A program made the translations under genes and the position numbers. From JACCTI01 sp038237435 (GTDB lineage Bacteria > Verrucomicrobiota > Verrucomicrobiia > Chthoniobacterales > UBA10450), in NCBI GenBank assembly GCA_038237435.1, contig JBBRYT010000006.1, positions 138,492-202,491 on the forward strand: a stretch of 64,000 bases of DNA, given 5' to 3'. Shown one piece after another: positions 25,920 through 34,485 of the stretch; position 1 is the first letter of the stretch, and every line of letters starts with the position of its first letter. The notes beneath the pieces are model-generated. The model was given only the letters and a program-made list of their open reading frames with translations, made no database searches and was not told where the DNA came from.

Positions 25920-26912
25920 CTAGACCGGAAATCGACCTGCCGTCCAAAGCCCGGCCGTCTCCGGCAAATCGAGCGCGATATTCATCGCCTGCACCGCCTG
26001 GCCAGCCATGCCTTTGCCGAGATTATCGATCGCCGCCATGATTGCGGTGCTGTGCGCATCGGCCGCGATCGCGAGATCGGCAAAATTGCTCCCCACCACC
26101 GACGCGACGCGCGGACTCTCCTCCACCAGACGAACGAACGGACAACCCTGAAAAGCTTTCGTCGCGCGCGAACGCAGATTGGTCAGGCGAAGACCGCTCA
26201 GGGATGCGAACTGGATCGTCGCGAAAATTCCCCTAACGAATGGTCCACTTTGTGGAACGAAAGATAATCGGCCTTCAATCGCGCAGGCCGACATCGCCAG
26301 AGAAACTTCCGCCATGTGTTGATGCGCCAAAACTTTGTAGGCACGAAAATCATTCGCTCGCGTCGGATGATGAGTGGTCGAGCTCGGCGAGACGCCGCTC
26401 CCACTCGAACCTGTTACCGCGGTCGCCGCGATGAAACCGACATTCAATCCGCGCAAAGGCAAAAGCGCGAGTTGCAACGCCGTGGCAAAACATCCCGGAC
26501 TGGCGATGCGTCGCGCGCCTTTGATCGCCGCGCGATTCCATTCGGGTAATCCGTAAACAAAGGGACCGGTGCGAAAGTCCGCCGCCAGGTCGATCAACAG
26601 CAGTTGATCGGCGATTCCAGCTTTCGTCCATGCTGCCTCCAGATCCGGTAAAGCTTTTGTCAGCTCGCCGTGGGGCAAAGCCGAGAAAACCACAGGCTGC
26701 TCGCTTTTTTTCAACTGCGCCCACGGGATTTCGGCTTCGAATTCTCCTTCTACCAAACTGCGCAAATTCGGATGTGCCTCAGAAAATTTCTCACCCAGGC
26801 GACTGCGCGAAGTTCCGCGCACGCTCGCCACATGCGGATGACGCGAAAGCCAGTTGAGTAATTCGCCGCCGCCATAGCCGGAAGCCCCGAAGATGATCGC
26901 GTCAATTTTCAT
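25920..26912 (-). CDS. argC: N-acyl-gamma-glutamyl-phosphate reductase
   Basis: This 330-residue NADP-dependent reductase begins MKIDAIIFGASGYGGGELL (Rossmann GxSGYxGxEL). The catalytic cysteine lies in ASPGCFATALQL, and the conserved SGSG region is in VTGSSGSGVSPS. It makes N-acyl-glutamate semialdehyde in arginine synthesis. Last gene of the arginine cluster; it begins inside the end of the P-loop gene (11-base overlap). Whether the acyl group is acetyl or succinyl is taken from the argF' gene, not from this protein. Confidence 0.93.
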   Translation of the reverse strand: MKIDAIIFGASGYGGGELLNWLSRHPHVASVRGTSRSRLGEKFSEAHPNLRSLVEGEFEAEIPWAQLKKSEQPVVFSALPHGELTKALPDLEAAWTKAGIADQLLLIDLAADFRTGPFVYGLPEWNRAAIKGARRIASPGCFATALQLALLPLRGLNVGFIAATAVTGSSGSGVSPSSTTHHPTRANDFRAYKVLAHQHMAEVSLAMSACAIEGRLSFVPQSGPFVRGIFATIQFASLSGLRLTNLRSRATKAFQGCPFVRLVEESPRVASVVGSNFADLAIAADAHSTAIMAAIDNLGKGMAGQAVQAMNIALDLPETAGLWTAGRFPV

Positions 26913-27960
26913 GCGGAGCAGTGAGGTGCGGCCGAATTTTTTCCAGAACCAAATCGCCTAGCCGCTTTGCGTTGGTGCGCGCGTTGCTTGCGGGCACACC
27001 TAACGACTCCACAAAGCGCGTCCCCACTCGATTATCGGTCGCCGGGCCCGTGACCACATCGACATTCAAGCAGAATGTGTTCCGAAAATGCGCTAACGCG
27101 CCGGCCACGCCGACCGGGTCGTTCGCGCACAGGACGTGCACCTTGCCCCACTCCTGCAACTCGCGGTCGGCCAGGATTTGTTGCACGCCATATTCGCCCA
27201 TGATGCCGTCGCCCGTTTCGGCAATGATCAAATCGACGCCGCGATTCGCCAGTTCACTCAAAATCACGCGCGCGATTTTCGCCGAGGTTTCCGGCCCGGT
27301 GCACGGCACGCCCGCATCGGTGAAATCTAAAATCGCGTCCGCACCGTAATCGCGCATCGAAAGCACATCGCGCAACAAACTTACTCCGGTCAATTTCGCG
27401 CCACCGACTTTGAAACCTTCCTGAGAAAATCGCCTAACGAGTGCACAAGCGGCGTGTGTCTTGCCCGCGTTCATGCAGGTGCCCGCGATGAAAATAACCG
27501 GCACCTTCGGCGCATTCGCCTGACCTTTAACTGCCCCGGATTCAATCGACGCCGGCTGTCCGACGCGGCTGCCGAATTCCTTGAACAACAAAACCTGTCC
27601 AAGCACTTCTACTTCAAACGGCGCACCAACATCCGGGCTGCCGGAAATCGCAGTCCCAATGACGCCACCGACGTTCAGCAGATGCAACGTCTCGCCCGGC
27701 TTCACACTCTTCGGCATCACACCTTCGTAACCTTGCAGCGCATTGCGATGACCGAGTGCGCCAACGATCACATCGCCATCGTGCAAAACACTGAGTCGCC
27801 CGTGAATATCTTCGAGCTGGTTGTAAACGCTCTTCTCTCCGCGAATTCTTCCGGCAATCACCGCTCCGGGACGCGCTTCAATCTCCGGCGTCAACGTCAC
27901 CTGCCGGCCGAGCTGCAAATTACGCGTGACCGAAGCGATCTTATCGAGATGAACGCGCAT
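26902..27960 (-). CDS. P-loop protein of the arginine cluster, possibly DUF1611-like
   Basis: This protein is 352 residues from the ATG at 27960, which overlaps the argG end by 20 bases. The N-terminal 130 residues are beta-rich (PGAVIAGRIRGEKSVYNQ ... VGGVIGTAISGSPDVGAP). The C-terminal domain has a P-loop GTCMNAGKT (160-168), then GAKLTGVSLLRD and AETGDGIMGEYGVQ, resembling the P-loop half of DUF1611/BioD-type proteins. I do not recognise a proven function. It sits between argG and argC with overlaps on both sides, so it is very likely part of arginine synthesis. A DUF1611 protein has been reported, as I recall, to N-acetylate D-glutamate, which makes a role in acylating glutamate conceivable. 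Confidence 0.6.
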   Translation of the reverse strand: MRVHLDKIASVTRNLQLGRQVTLTPEIEARPGAVIAGRIRGEKSVYNQLEDIHGRLSVLHDGDVIVGALGHRNALQGYEGVMPKSVKPGETLHLLNVGGVIGTAISGSPDVGAPFEVEVLGQVLLFKEFGSRVGQPASIESGAVKGQANAPKVPVIFIAGTCMNAGKTHAACALVRRFSQEGFKVGGAKLTGVSLLRDVLSMRDYGADAILDFTDAGVPCTGPETSAKIARVILSELANRGVDLIIAETGDGIMGEYGVQQILADRELQEWGKVHVLCANDPVGVAGALAHFRNTFCLNVDVVTGPATDNRVGTRFVESLGVPASNARTNAKRLGDLVLEKIRPHLTAPHEN

Positions 27961-29113
27961 CGTTTTCCTTGTTGGCCAGCATTTGCGGCACGCCGAAAAT
28001 TTTGGCAAAGGCCGCTGCTTCGCGTCCGTCCCAGAGCGAAGTGCCTTCGCCGTAACTCGCCTCCGCGCGCATGAGTGTGTGCGGGGAACGCACGCCTTCG
28101 ACCGAAAACGAGCGCGGGTAAATTTTCACCCGAACTTCGCCGCTGACGCGCAACTGACTCGATTCGAGAAACGCTTCGAGATCGCGACCGAGCGGATCGA
28201 AAAATTGTCCTTCGTGCAAGAGCGTGCCGTAAAGATTTCCCAGATGTTCCTTCCAAAACATCTGCTTGCCAGTCAGCACCAATTTTTCCAGTTCGCGATG
28301 TGCGCCGATCAACAAATGCGCCGCCGGCGCTTCGAAACCAATGCGCCCTTTGATGCCGAGAATCGTGTCGCCCAGATGAATGCCGCGACCGATTCCATAG
28401 TCGCGACCGATCGCATTTAGCTTTTCGATTGTCGCCACCGGATCGGGTGGCACGCCGCGTTCAAAAGCAATCGTTAGACTTTGCGGCTCGAGTTTCGGAT
28501 CGATCTTTCCGCCCGGATAAGCTGCATCCGGCAAATGCTGCCACGAATCGTGCGTTTCTTTTCCGCCGATGCTCGTGCCCCACATTCCTTCATTGATGCT
28601 GTATTGCTCGATCTTCTCCGGAAAATCGAAACCGCGCTCGGCTAAGAGTTTGCGCTCATCCGCGCGGCTGAGCGCAAGATCGCGAATGGGCGTGACGATT
28701 TCCAACTGCGGCGCGAGCGTGCGAAAGGCGACATCGAATCGCACCTGATCATTTCCTGCGCTGGTCGATCCATGCGCCAGCGCACCCACGCAGAGCTGCA
28801 GTCCATGCCTAACGACTCTTTTCGCCTGACAAACTCGCTCCGCGCTGACCGAGAGCGGATACACACCGCCGCGGAGAACATTCCCCGCCAGCAGGTAACG
28901 CAAATAATCGCGAAACAATTCCTCGCGCGCATCGATCGTGACATGCGAAACCGCGCCGAGATCACGCGCCAGTTTTTCGATGCGCGACAACTCGTTAGGC
29001 GAAAATCCACCGGTATTCACCGTGACCGTGTGCACCTCGTGCTTCTGATCGCGCAGCCAGAGCACGCAAAATGAAGTGTCGAGTCCGCCACTGAAAGCGA
29101 GGAGAGTTTTCAT
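27941..29113 (-). CDS. argG: Argininosuccinate synthase
   Basis: This protein is 390 residues from the ATG at 29113, which overlaps the argH stop (ATGA). The ATP pyrophosphatase loop is AFSGGLDTSF, and later motifs include YSINEGMWG. It joins citrulline and aspartate using ATP. The sequence resembles the shorter ArgG branch (about 390-400 residues) found in Bacteroidetes-type arginine clusters, lacking the longer C-terminal helix of E. coli ArgG. An in-frame TTG six bases upstream is an unlikely start. Confidence 0.93.
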   Translation of the reverse strand: MKTLLAFSGGLDTSFCVLWLRDQKHEVHTVTVNTGGFSPNELSRIEKLARDLGAVSHVTIDAREELFRDYLRYLLAGNVLRGGVYPLSVSAERVCQAKRVVRHGLQLCVGALAHGSTSAGNDQVRFDVAFRTLAPQLEIVTPIRDLALSRADERKLLAERGFDFPEKIEQYSINEGMWGTSIGGKETHDSWQHLPDAAYPGGKIDPKLEPQSLTIAFERGVPPDPVATIEKLNAIGRDYGIGRGIHLGDTILGIKGRIGFEAPAAHLLIGAHRELEKLVLTGKQMFWKEHLGNLYGTLLHEGQFFDPLGRDLEAFLESSQLRVSGEVRVKIYPRSFSVEGVRSPHTLMRAEASYGEGTSLWDGREAAAFAKIFGVPQMLANKENDARSSR

Positions 29114-30414
29114 TTCCAATCGAAGAGACGCTCGGTTGTTTGCGCGAGAAATTTTCTTCGCTCGCTCAACCAGCCTCCACTTTTCGCCAATTCATCCTCG
29201 AGTGGCGCGAGATTGAGCTTCGGAAGTTCCTGGCCTTCGGCTTTGAACGAACCGTCCTGAATTTGCTGTGCGATCTTAGCGTAGGCGTCGCGAAACGGCA
29301 TTCCCTTCGCGGCCAGTCGCGACGCTTCCTGCGCGGCATAAATTTCTGAAGTGCAAGCGGCGGCGGATTTTCTCTTGTCGATTTCGAGCGCAGGAATGAG
29401 TCGCGCGAAAATCTCAAATAGCTGCTGCGCTTTTCCGAGCATTTCCAGCAACGGCGCCTTGAGGAGCTGATGATCGCGGTGATAACTCGAAGGTAATCCG
29501 CCCGCGAGTTGACCGAGGAGCGCCGCCAGGCCACGCAGCTCGCGACAATTGCCACGCGCCAATTCGAGTACATCCGGATTCCGTTTTTGCGGCATGATGC
29601 TCGAACCAGTCGTGAATGCATCTGGCAGCCTAACGAATCCAAATTCATCAGTGCTCCAGAGCAACAAATCCCAAATCGCTTTCTCGATCGAACCGCTCGC
29701 GGAAACAATCCACGCCGCCATCGCCTGCTCGTGACGTCCGCGACTGTTCATGACATCACCGGGACTTCGCTGCACGCGACTGAAACCTAACAACTCCGCG
29801 CTGCGCTCGCAATTGATCGCAACCGGCGCGCCGAATCCCGCTGCCGCCCCCAGCGGAGAGCGATCGAGTCGCGACCACAGCGCCGGAAGTTGTTCGAGTT
29901 CCTCGAGCAAACCTTCCGAGATCGCTACGCTCCACATTCCCCAACTGCCCGGCATGGCGCGACGCATGTGTGTATAGCCCGGCATGATCGCGTCACCATT
30001 TTGCCTAACGAATACAAGAAGTTGCTCGGCGCATTTCACGAGTGCGTCGCCGAGATCAAGCAAACGCGCCCGCATCAAGAGCCGCAGCGCGGTTTGCACC
30101 TGGTCGTTGCGCGAACGCGCTAGATGAATTTTCCGACCCGCCTCACCGAGCGCCTGTTCGAGCGCAGTATGGCAATCCTCCTGCGCGCGCGTGATCGTCG
30201 GCGGTTTGTCCTTCAAAGCGCGCAGTTGCCTAACGAGTGCTTTCGCTTCCGCTTCCGGCAGCAAACCGCATTCACCGAGCATGCGCGCGTGGGCCGCGCT
30301 GCCCTCGATATCGAACGGCAGCAATTGCAAATCCGTCACCGGATCGTTCCCGACGGTGAAATCGTGAATCTGCTCGTCGAGCGGCAGATTCTTCGACCAA
30401 AGCTGATCAGACAT
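29110..30414 (-). CDS. argH: Argininosuccinate lyase
   Basis: This 434-residue member of the fumarase/aspartase superfamily has the signature GSSIMPQKRNPD (catalytic serine loop), plus SRNDQVQTALRL and GYTHMRRAMPGSWG. It splits argininosuccinate to arginine and fumarate. It overlaps argE by 8 bases and argG by 4. The length is normal. Three copies of the dispersed CCTAACGA motif fall in it (29630, 30004, 30229). Confidence 0.96.
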   Translation of the reverse strand: MSDQLWSKNLPLDEQIHDFTVGNDPVTDLQLLPFDIEGSAAHARMLGECGLLPEAEAKALVRQLRALKDKPPTITRAQEDCHTALEQALGEAGRKIHLARSRNDQVQTALRLLMRARLLDLGDALVKCAEQLLVFVRQNGDAIMPGYTHMRRAMPGSWGMWSVAISEGLLEELEQLPALWSRLDRSPLGAAAGFGAPVAINCERSAELLGFSRVQRSPGDVMNSRGRHEQAMAAWIVSASGSIEKAIWDLLLWSTDEFGFVRLPDAFTTGSSIMPQKRNPDVLELARGNCRELRGLAALLGQLAGGLPSSYHRDHQLLKAPLLEMLGKAQQLFEIFARLIPALEIDKRKSAAACTSEIYAAQEASRLAAKGMPFRDAYAKIAQQIQDGSFKAEGQELPKLNLAPLEDELAKSGGWLSERRKFLAQTTERLFDWK

Positions 30415-31465
30415 GCGCGTGCACCATTTCGAAATAAGCGCGAGCTACAGAACGGTAAAAGCGCGCGCCGGCCTCGAGCTCGGAAATAAGTAAGTATTCG
30501 TTAGGTCGATGACTACGCTGCGTGTCGCCCGGTCCGATTTTGACCGCAGGAATTCCTTTCAAGAACGCCCAATCGGAAGTTGTGACGGACCCGATGCCGA
30601 CCGGTCTGTTCGCCGCGGCCAAAGCAGCATGCACGATCGGCTCCGATTCGTCGGTTGCGACGGGCAGATAGCGATCGGAGTGAACGGTGACCTCGCTCTC
30701 CAATTGCGCAGTGATCTGAGCGGTGACCGCGGCATGATCGAGATTCGGCGTCGTGCGCAGGTCGACAAAGAATTCGCAGCGATCCGGTAACTGATTGCGC
30801 GCCAATCCGCCATTCACTTGCGTGACCTGAGCGCGCGCCACGCCTAACGAGTGGTGCGGTTCGAATTCCATCGCCGCCAGCCGCTCAATGTCACGTGCCG
30901 CTTTGTGAATCGCGTTGTCGCCCAAATGCGCGTGCGCGACGTGCGCGGACTCGCCGTGCGCGACACAACGCAAAAGCAGCATGCCGCGTTGCGCAATGAC
31001 CACCTCGAGCGAAGTCGGTTCGCCGATAATGGCGGCGTCGATCGGGCCGAGCTTCGCTTTTAGCGCACGAATTCCATCACCACCGCATTCTTCTTCTTCG
31101 ACAAAACCGAAGGTGAGCACACCATCGAATTTCGCATCGCGAAGTTGGTGTGCGGCCAAAATCATCGCTGCGACGCAGCCTTTCGCGTCGTTCGCACCGA
31201 GGCCAATCAACTTTTCGCCATCGCGGCGCAGCTTGCAGGGATCACTCCCCCAACCTTCACCCGCAGGAACAGTATCGATGTGACTGAGGAGCAAAAGCTG
31301 CGGCGACTCGTTAGACCCGAGAGTAAACCAAAGGCTATTGCCTTCGCGCTTAACTTCAAAACCGTCTTTGCCTAACGAGTGGTAGAGACGATTGGCCAGC
31401 TCCGCTTCGCTACCGGAAACGCTCGGAACATTGACGAGCGATTCCAAGAGTTCGATCGAGTTCAT
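30407..31465 (-). CDS. M20 metallopeptidase, ArgE/LysK-like N-acyl-citrulline or N-acyl-ornithine deacylase
   Basis: This 352-residue M20 family zinc deacylase has metal ligands in LLLLSHIDTVP (His/Asp), LGANDAKGC (bridging Asp), FVEEEECGGDG (general base Glu) and IGEPTS. It is short for E. coli ArgE (about 380) and closer to LysK/DapE-like members. Since the neighbouring carbamoyltransferase appears to act on an acylated ornithine, this enzyme probably removes the acyl group from N-acyl-citrulline; a substrate assay would be needed. Its ATG overlaps the argB stop (ATGA). Confidence 0.85.
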   Translation of the reverse strand: MNSIELLESLVNVPSVSGSEAELANRLYHSLGKDGFEVKREGNSLWFTLGSNESPQLLLLSHIDTVPAGEGWGSDPCKLRRDGEKLIGLGANDAKGCVAAMILAAHQLRDAKFDGVLTFGFVEEEECGGDGIRALKAKLGPIDAAIIGEPTSLEVVIAQRGMLLLRCVAHGESAHVAHAHLGDNAIHKAARDIERLAAMEFEPHHSLGVARAQVTQVNGGLARNQLPDRCEFFVDLRTTPNLDHAAVTAQITAQLESEVTVHSDRYLPVATDESEPIVHAALAAANRPVGIGSVTTSDWAFLKGIPAVKIGPGDTQRSHRPNEYLLISELEAGARFYRSVARAYFEMVHAHV

Positions 31466-32352
31466 GACTCACGCGGACGTTCGGTGACAAACATCGTGCC
31501 GCTGCCTTCGTTCGTGAAAACCTCGGCGAGAATCGCATCGGACAAGACGCCAGAGACGATATGAATGCTGTGCACGCCACCGGCGAGGGCAGCGCGGGCC
31601 GCGGCTATCTTTGGCTTCATGCCACCTTGAATGGCGCCGCTTGCTTCCAGCTCGGCGACTTTCGCCAGATCGACCAGCGGCTGCAAAGTCGATTGATCAT
31701 CTGGATTGGAAAGAAGCCCCGGCGCTTTCACGACAAAGAAAAGTTTTTCCACCTTGAGTGAGACCGCGATCGCAGCCGCAACCGTGTCCGCATTGGTGTT
31801 CAAAATCTGATGGGTCGCATCGGCAGTGAAAGGCGCGACCACGGGCACGTAACCACCCGCGATGAGATGTCGCAGCAATTTCGGATCGGCGGCATCGATA
31901 TCGCCGACGCATCCGAAATCTACCGGTTGTCCATCAACCATAACCGGCGGGCGTTTGTGCGCGCGTAACATCTCTGCGTCCTGCCCGGAAATTCCAACCG
32001 CGTGCAATCCGGCAGCGTGCATGGCACTGAGCAAATCCATTTGTGCGGTGCCTTTGAGCGCCATCTTGGAAGCTTCCAAAACTTCCGGCGAAGTGATGCG
32101 GCGCCCGCCAACTTTTGTTCTCGTTAGGCTAAGTCGTTCGCAAAGTGCATCGACCGTGGGCGCGCCGCCATGCACAACGACGAGCGGAATCGCAAACCCA
32201 TGCAGCAAGGCGAGCTGTCCGCAGACACTTTTACGCAAAGCAGGATCGCCGATGATGTCGCCGCCGATTTTAACGACGAACGGCTTGTCGCGAAAAGCGC
32301 GCACATATTTAGCCGCGTCTTTCAACGGATCGAAAGGAGAACGCGTTGTCAT
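31462..32352 (-). CDS. argB: Acetylglutamate kinase family (N-acylglutamate kinase)
   Basis: This 296-residue amino-acid kinase has FVVKIGGDIIGD, VVVHGGAPTVDALC (substrate Gly-Gly loop), GQDAEMLRAHK, NTNADTVAAAIA and GGMKPKIAAARAAL. It phosphorylates the gamma-carboxylate of N-acyl-glutamate. It starts one base after the argF' stop. The natural acyl form (acetyl or succinyl) follows from the rest of the cluster. An N-terminal arginine-sensing helix of the long kinases is not obvious, so feedback control is uncertain. Confidence 0.92.
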   Translation of the reverse strand: MTTRSPFDPLKDAAKYVRAFRDKPFVVKIGGDIIGDPALRKSVCGQLALLHGFAIPLVVVHGGAPTVDALCERLSLTRTKVGGRRITSPEVLEASKMALKGTAQMDLLSAMHAAGLHAVGISGQDAEMLRAHKRPPVMVDGQPVDFGCVGDIDAADPKLLRHLIAGGYVPVVAPFTADATHQILNTNADTVAAAIAVSLKVEKLFFVVKAPGLLSNPDDQSTLQPLVDLAKVAELEASGAIQGGMKPKIAAARAALAGGVHSIHIVSGVLSDAILAEVFTNEGSGTMFVTERPRES

Positions 32353-32353
32353 T

Positions 32354-33343
32354 CTAGTTCAATAACCAATCAAGCAGCGCACGCTGGACGTGGAAGCGAT
32401 TTTCCGCCTGGTCGATGACGCGGCTCCATTTTCCGTCGAGAACTTCGTCGGCGACCTCGACATTACGGCGCACTGGCAGGCAATGCAGAAAAATCGCATC
32501 GGCCGCGGCTAAATCCATTTGTCGTTTCGTCAGCATCCAATCGCCATGTTCTTTCACTGAATCGGGCGCGAGTCCGCTGGAAGTCGCCGGTCCCCACGCC
32601 TTCGCGTAAATCGCGCGCGCACCTGTTAGCGCAGAATCCTGTTCGCGAAAGTAAGAAATTTTGCCGCCGCTCTTTTTGGCGAGAGCTTCGGCTTCGCCGC
32701 GGACCTCGGAGTGCAGCTCGAAGCCCGGCGGATGAGCGACACGAATCTCGCAACCGCGCGCCGCGGCGTTGAGCAAAAAAGAATTGGGAACCGCTTTCGG
32801 CAACGGCTTGATGTGCGGCGCCCAGGTGAGCGTGACTGGCAAACCACTCGTTAGGCCGAAATTTTCCCCGATCGTCATGAGATCGGCCAAACCCTGGCAA
32901 GGATGTTCACGCGCGCTTTCCATGCTGACCACCGGAACGGTCGCGTATTTTTGAAATGAACGCAGCACGGCGTCGGCGTTGTCATCTTCATCACTCGTTA
33001 GGCTGGAGAATGAGCGCACCGCCAACGCGTCGACATATCGACTCACCACCGGCACTGCTTCCTTTAAATGTTCCGGCCGGTCGCCGTTCATGATCACACC
33101 GACACGATCTTCCAGTTTCCAAGTCCCGGCGCCGGCTTCGATCACGACGGCGTGTCCGCCACCGCGCGCCATGACGGCTTCGAACGATGTCCGTGTGCGC
33201 AACGAGGGATTGAAAAACACCATGCCAAGAATTTTGTCGCGCAGATGTTTTGGATGCGGCTGCGCTTTCCATTCCTTGGCGCGCGCCAGGAGGCGGTCGA
33301 TTACTTCGGGCCCGAGATCGGACAAACGCGTGGCGTGTTTCAC
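32354..33343 (-). CDS. argF': N-succinyl-L-ornithine carbamoyltransferase (ArgF' family)
   Basis: The real start is GTG at 33343, overlapping the argD stop (GTGA), giving 329 residues. The carbamoyl-phosphate loop is FFNPSLRTRT (about 43-52). HPCQGLADL (147-155) and HCLPVRRN (287-294) are the wording of the acyl-ornithine transcarbamylases, not of normal OTC. The residue that separates acetyl from succinyl enzymes (Glu92 in Xanthomonas, Pro90 in Bacteroides fragilis, as I recall) is Pro90 here (NGDRPEHLKEA), and the position matching the modified Lys302 of the acetyl enzyme is Glu. This predicts succinylornithine as substrate. Some other stretches (HPCQ, ENRFHVQ) look more like the acetyl enzyme. 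Confidence 0.85.
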   Translation of the reverse strand: MKHATRLSDLGPEVIDRLLARAKEWKAQPHPKHLRDKILGMVFFNPSLRTRTSFEAVMARGGGHAVVIEAGAGTWKLEDRVGVIMNGDRPEHLKEAVPVVSRYVDALAVRSFSSLTSDEDDNADAVLRSFQKYATVPVVSMESAREHPCQGLADLMTIGENFGLTSGLPVTLTWAPHIKPLPKAVPNSFLLNAAARGCEIRVAHPPGFELHSEVRGEAEALAKKSGGKISYFREQDSALTGARAIYAKAWGPATSSGLAPDSVKEHGDWMLTKRQMDLAAADAIFLHCLPVRRNVEVADEVLDGKWSRVIDQAENRFHVQRALLDWLLN

Positions 33344-34485
33344 GAAAATTTGCGCACGGCCTGGCCGAGACCGGCAATGGCTTCGTCGCTGATATTCAAT
33401 GGCGGCATCAGACGCAGCACTTCCGGATTCGAACTTCCGCCGACGAGGATTCCAGAATCTTGCAGATGCTTTTTCAACGCCGCCGCGCGTGCAGGAATGC
33501 GCATGCCTAACAAGAGACCGGCGCCAAGAATTTCCGTGACACAAGTGTCGCGCAAGGTCGCGCGAATTTCTTTCTCTGCGGCAAGCGCACTCATCATCAG
33601 GTCTTCGCTTTCGATGACTTGGAGCGTAGCCAGCAAGGCGGCGCAGGCGAGCGGTGAACCGCCGAACGTGCTTCCGAGATCGCCGGGCTTAAGTTGCGCG
33701 GCCATCGCTTCTGTCATTAGAACGGCGCCCATCGGAACTCCCGACGCGATGCCTTTGGCGGAGGAAATCATATCGGGCTTCACACCATATTTGCTGGCCG
33801 CGAAAGGCGCACCGAGACGGCCGATGCCAGTTTGAATCTCATCTAATATTAGAAGGGCGCCGGCAGCGGCTGTTCGTTCTCGCAGCTTTCTTAGAAACGA
33901 CGGCGGTGCTTCACGAATGCCAGCCATGCTTTGAATCGGTTCCAAAATCACGGCTGCAACATTCCCGAGATCGAAATTCTCCACCGCACTTTCATCGTTC
34001 CAAGGAAGTCGCGGGCATGGCGCGAGGAAAGACGAATAAGGTTCCGAGATTTTCGGATCATCTGTTACCGAAAGCGGCAGGATCCCGCGGCCGTGCCAGC
34101 CACCTTCGAAAGCAACGAACTGTTTACGGTTCGTGAGCTTGGCCGAGATTTTGAGCGCGTTCTCGTTTGCTTCATTGCCGCTGTTGCAAAAGAAAACGGA
34201 ACGAAGGCCAATATCCGCGCGCGAATTCGCGAAAGAAACCAGCTGTTCGGCCGCTTCGGTCCGCACCGGCACATCGGCGGCACTGCTGTAAAACAACAAC
34301 TCGTTAGACTGCCGCGCGATCGCCTCCGCGACTTTCGGATGTGCGTGACCTGTGCTGCAAACACAGTGGCCGCCATAGAAATCGAAATAGCGCCGGCCTT
34401 GATCGTCGAAGACGCAATCGCCTTTTCCGCTGACAAGTGGAAACGGAAACGGCGGATAGGTCGTTAGTAATGCGCGCGAGGTCAT
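33340..34485 (-). CDS. argD: N-acyl-ornithine aminotransferase
   Basis: This 381-residue class III PLP aminotransferase has GGHCVCSTGHAHP, FFCNSGNEANENALK, ILDEIQTGIGRLG (PLP-binding Asp near 215) and SSAKGIASG (PLP lysine, Lys244). It converts N-acyl-glutamate semialdehyde to N-acyl-ornithine. First arginine gene in the run, with 4-base overlaps to the membrane protein upstream and argF' downstream. Family members also act on succinyl-diaminopimelate or GABA, but the context fixes the arginine role. Confidence 0.93.
   Translation of the reverse strand: MTSRALLTTYPPFPFPLVSGKGDCVFDDQGRRYFDFYGGHCVCSTGHAHPKVAEAIARQSNELLFYSSAADVPVRTEAAEQLVSFANSRADIGLRSVFFCNSGNEANENALKISAKLTNRKQFVAFEGGWHGRGILPLSVTDDPKISEPYSSFLAPCPRLPWNDESAVENFDLGNVAAVILEPIQSMAGIREAPPSFLRKLRERTAAAGALLILDEIQTGIGRLGAPFAASKYGVKPDMISSAKGIASGVPMGAVLMTEAMAAQLKPGDLGSTFGGSPLACAALLATLQVIESEDLMMSALAAEKEIRATLRDTCVTEILGAGLLLGMRIPARAAALKKHLQDSGILVGGSSNPEVLRLMPPLNISDEAIAGLGQAVRKFS

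Noticed and set aside
32354..33544. A longer start for the carbamoyltransferase upstream of 33,343
   Set aside because: The added residues overlap the argD end, are Arg/Ser-rich and unlike the family. The GTG at 33,343 gives the expected length and a GTGA overlap.
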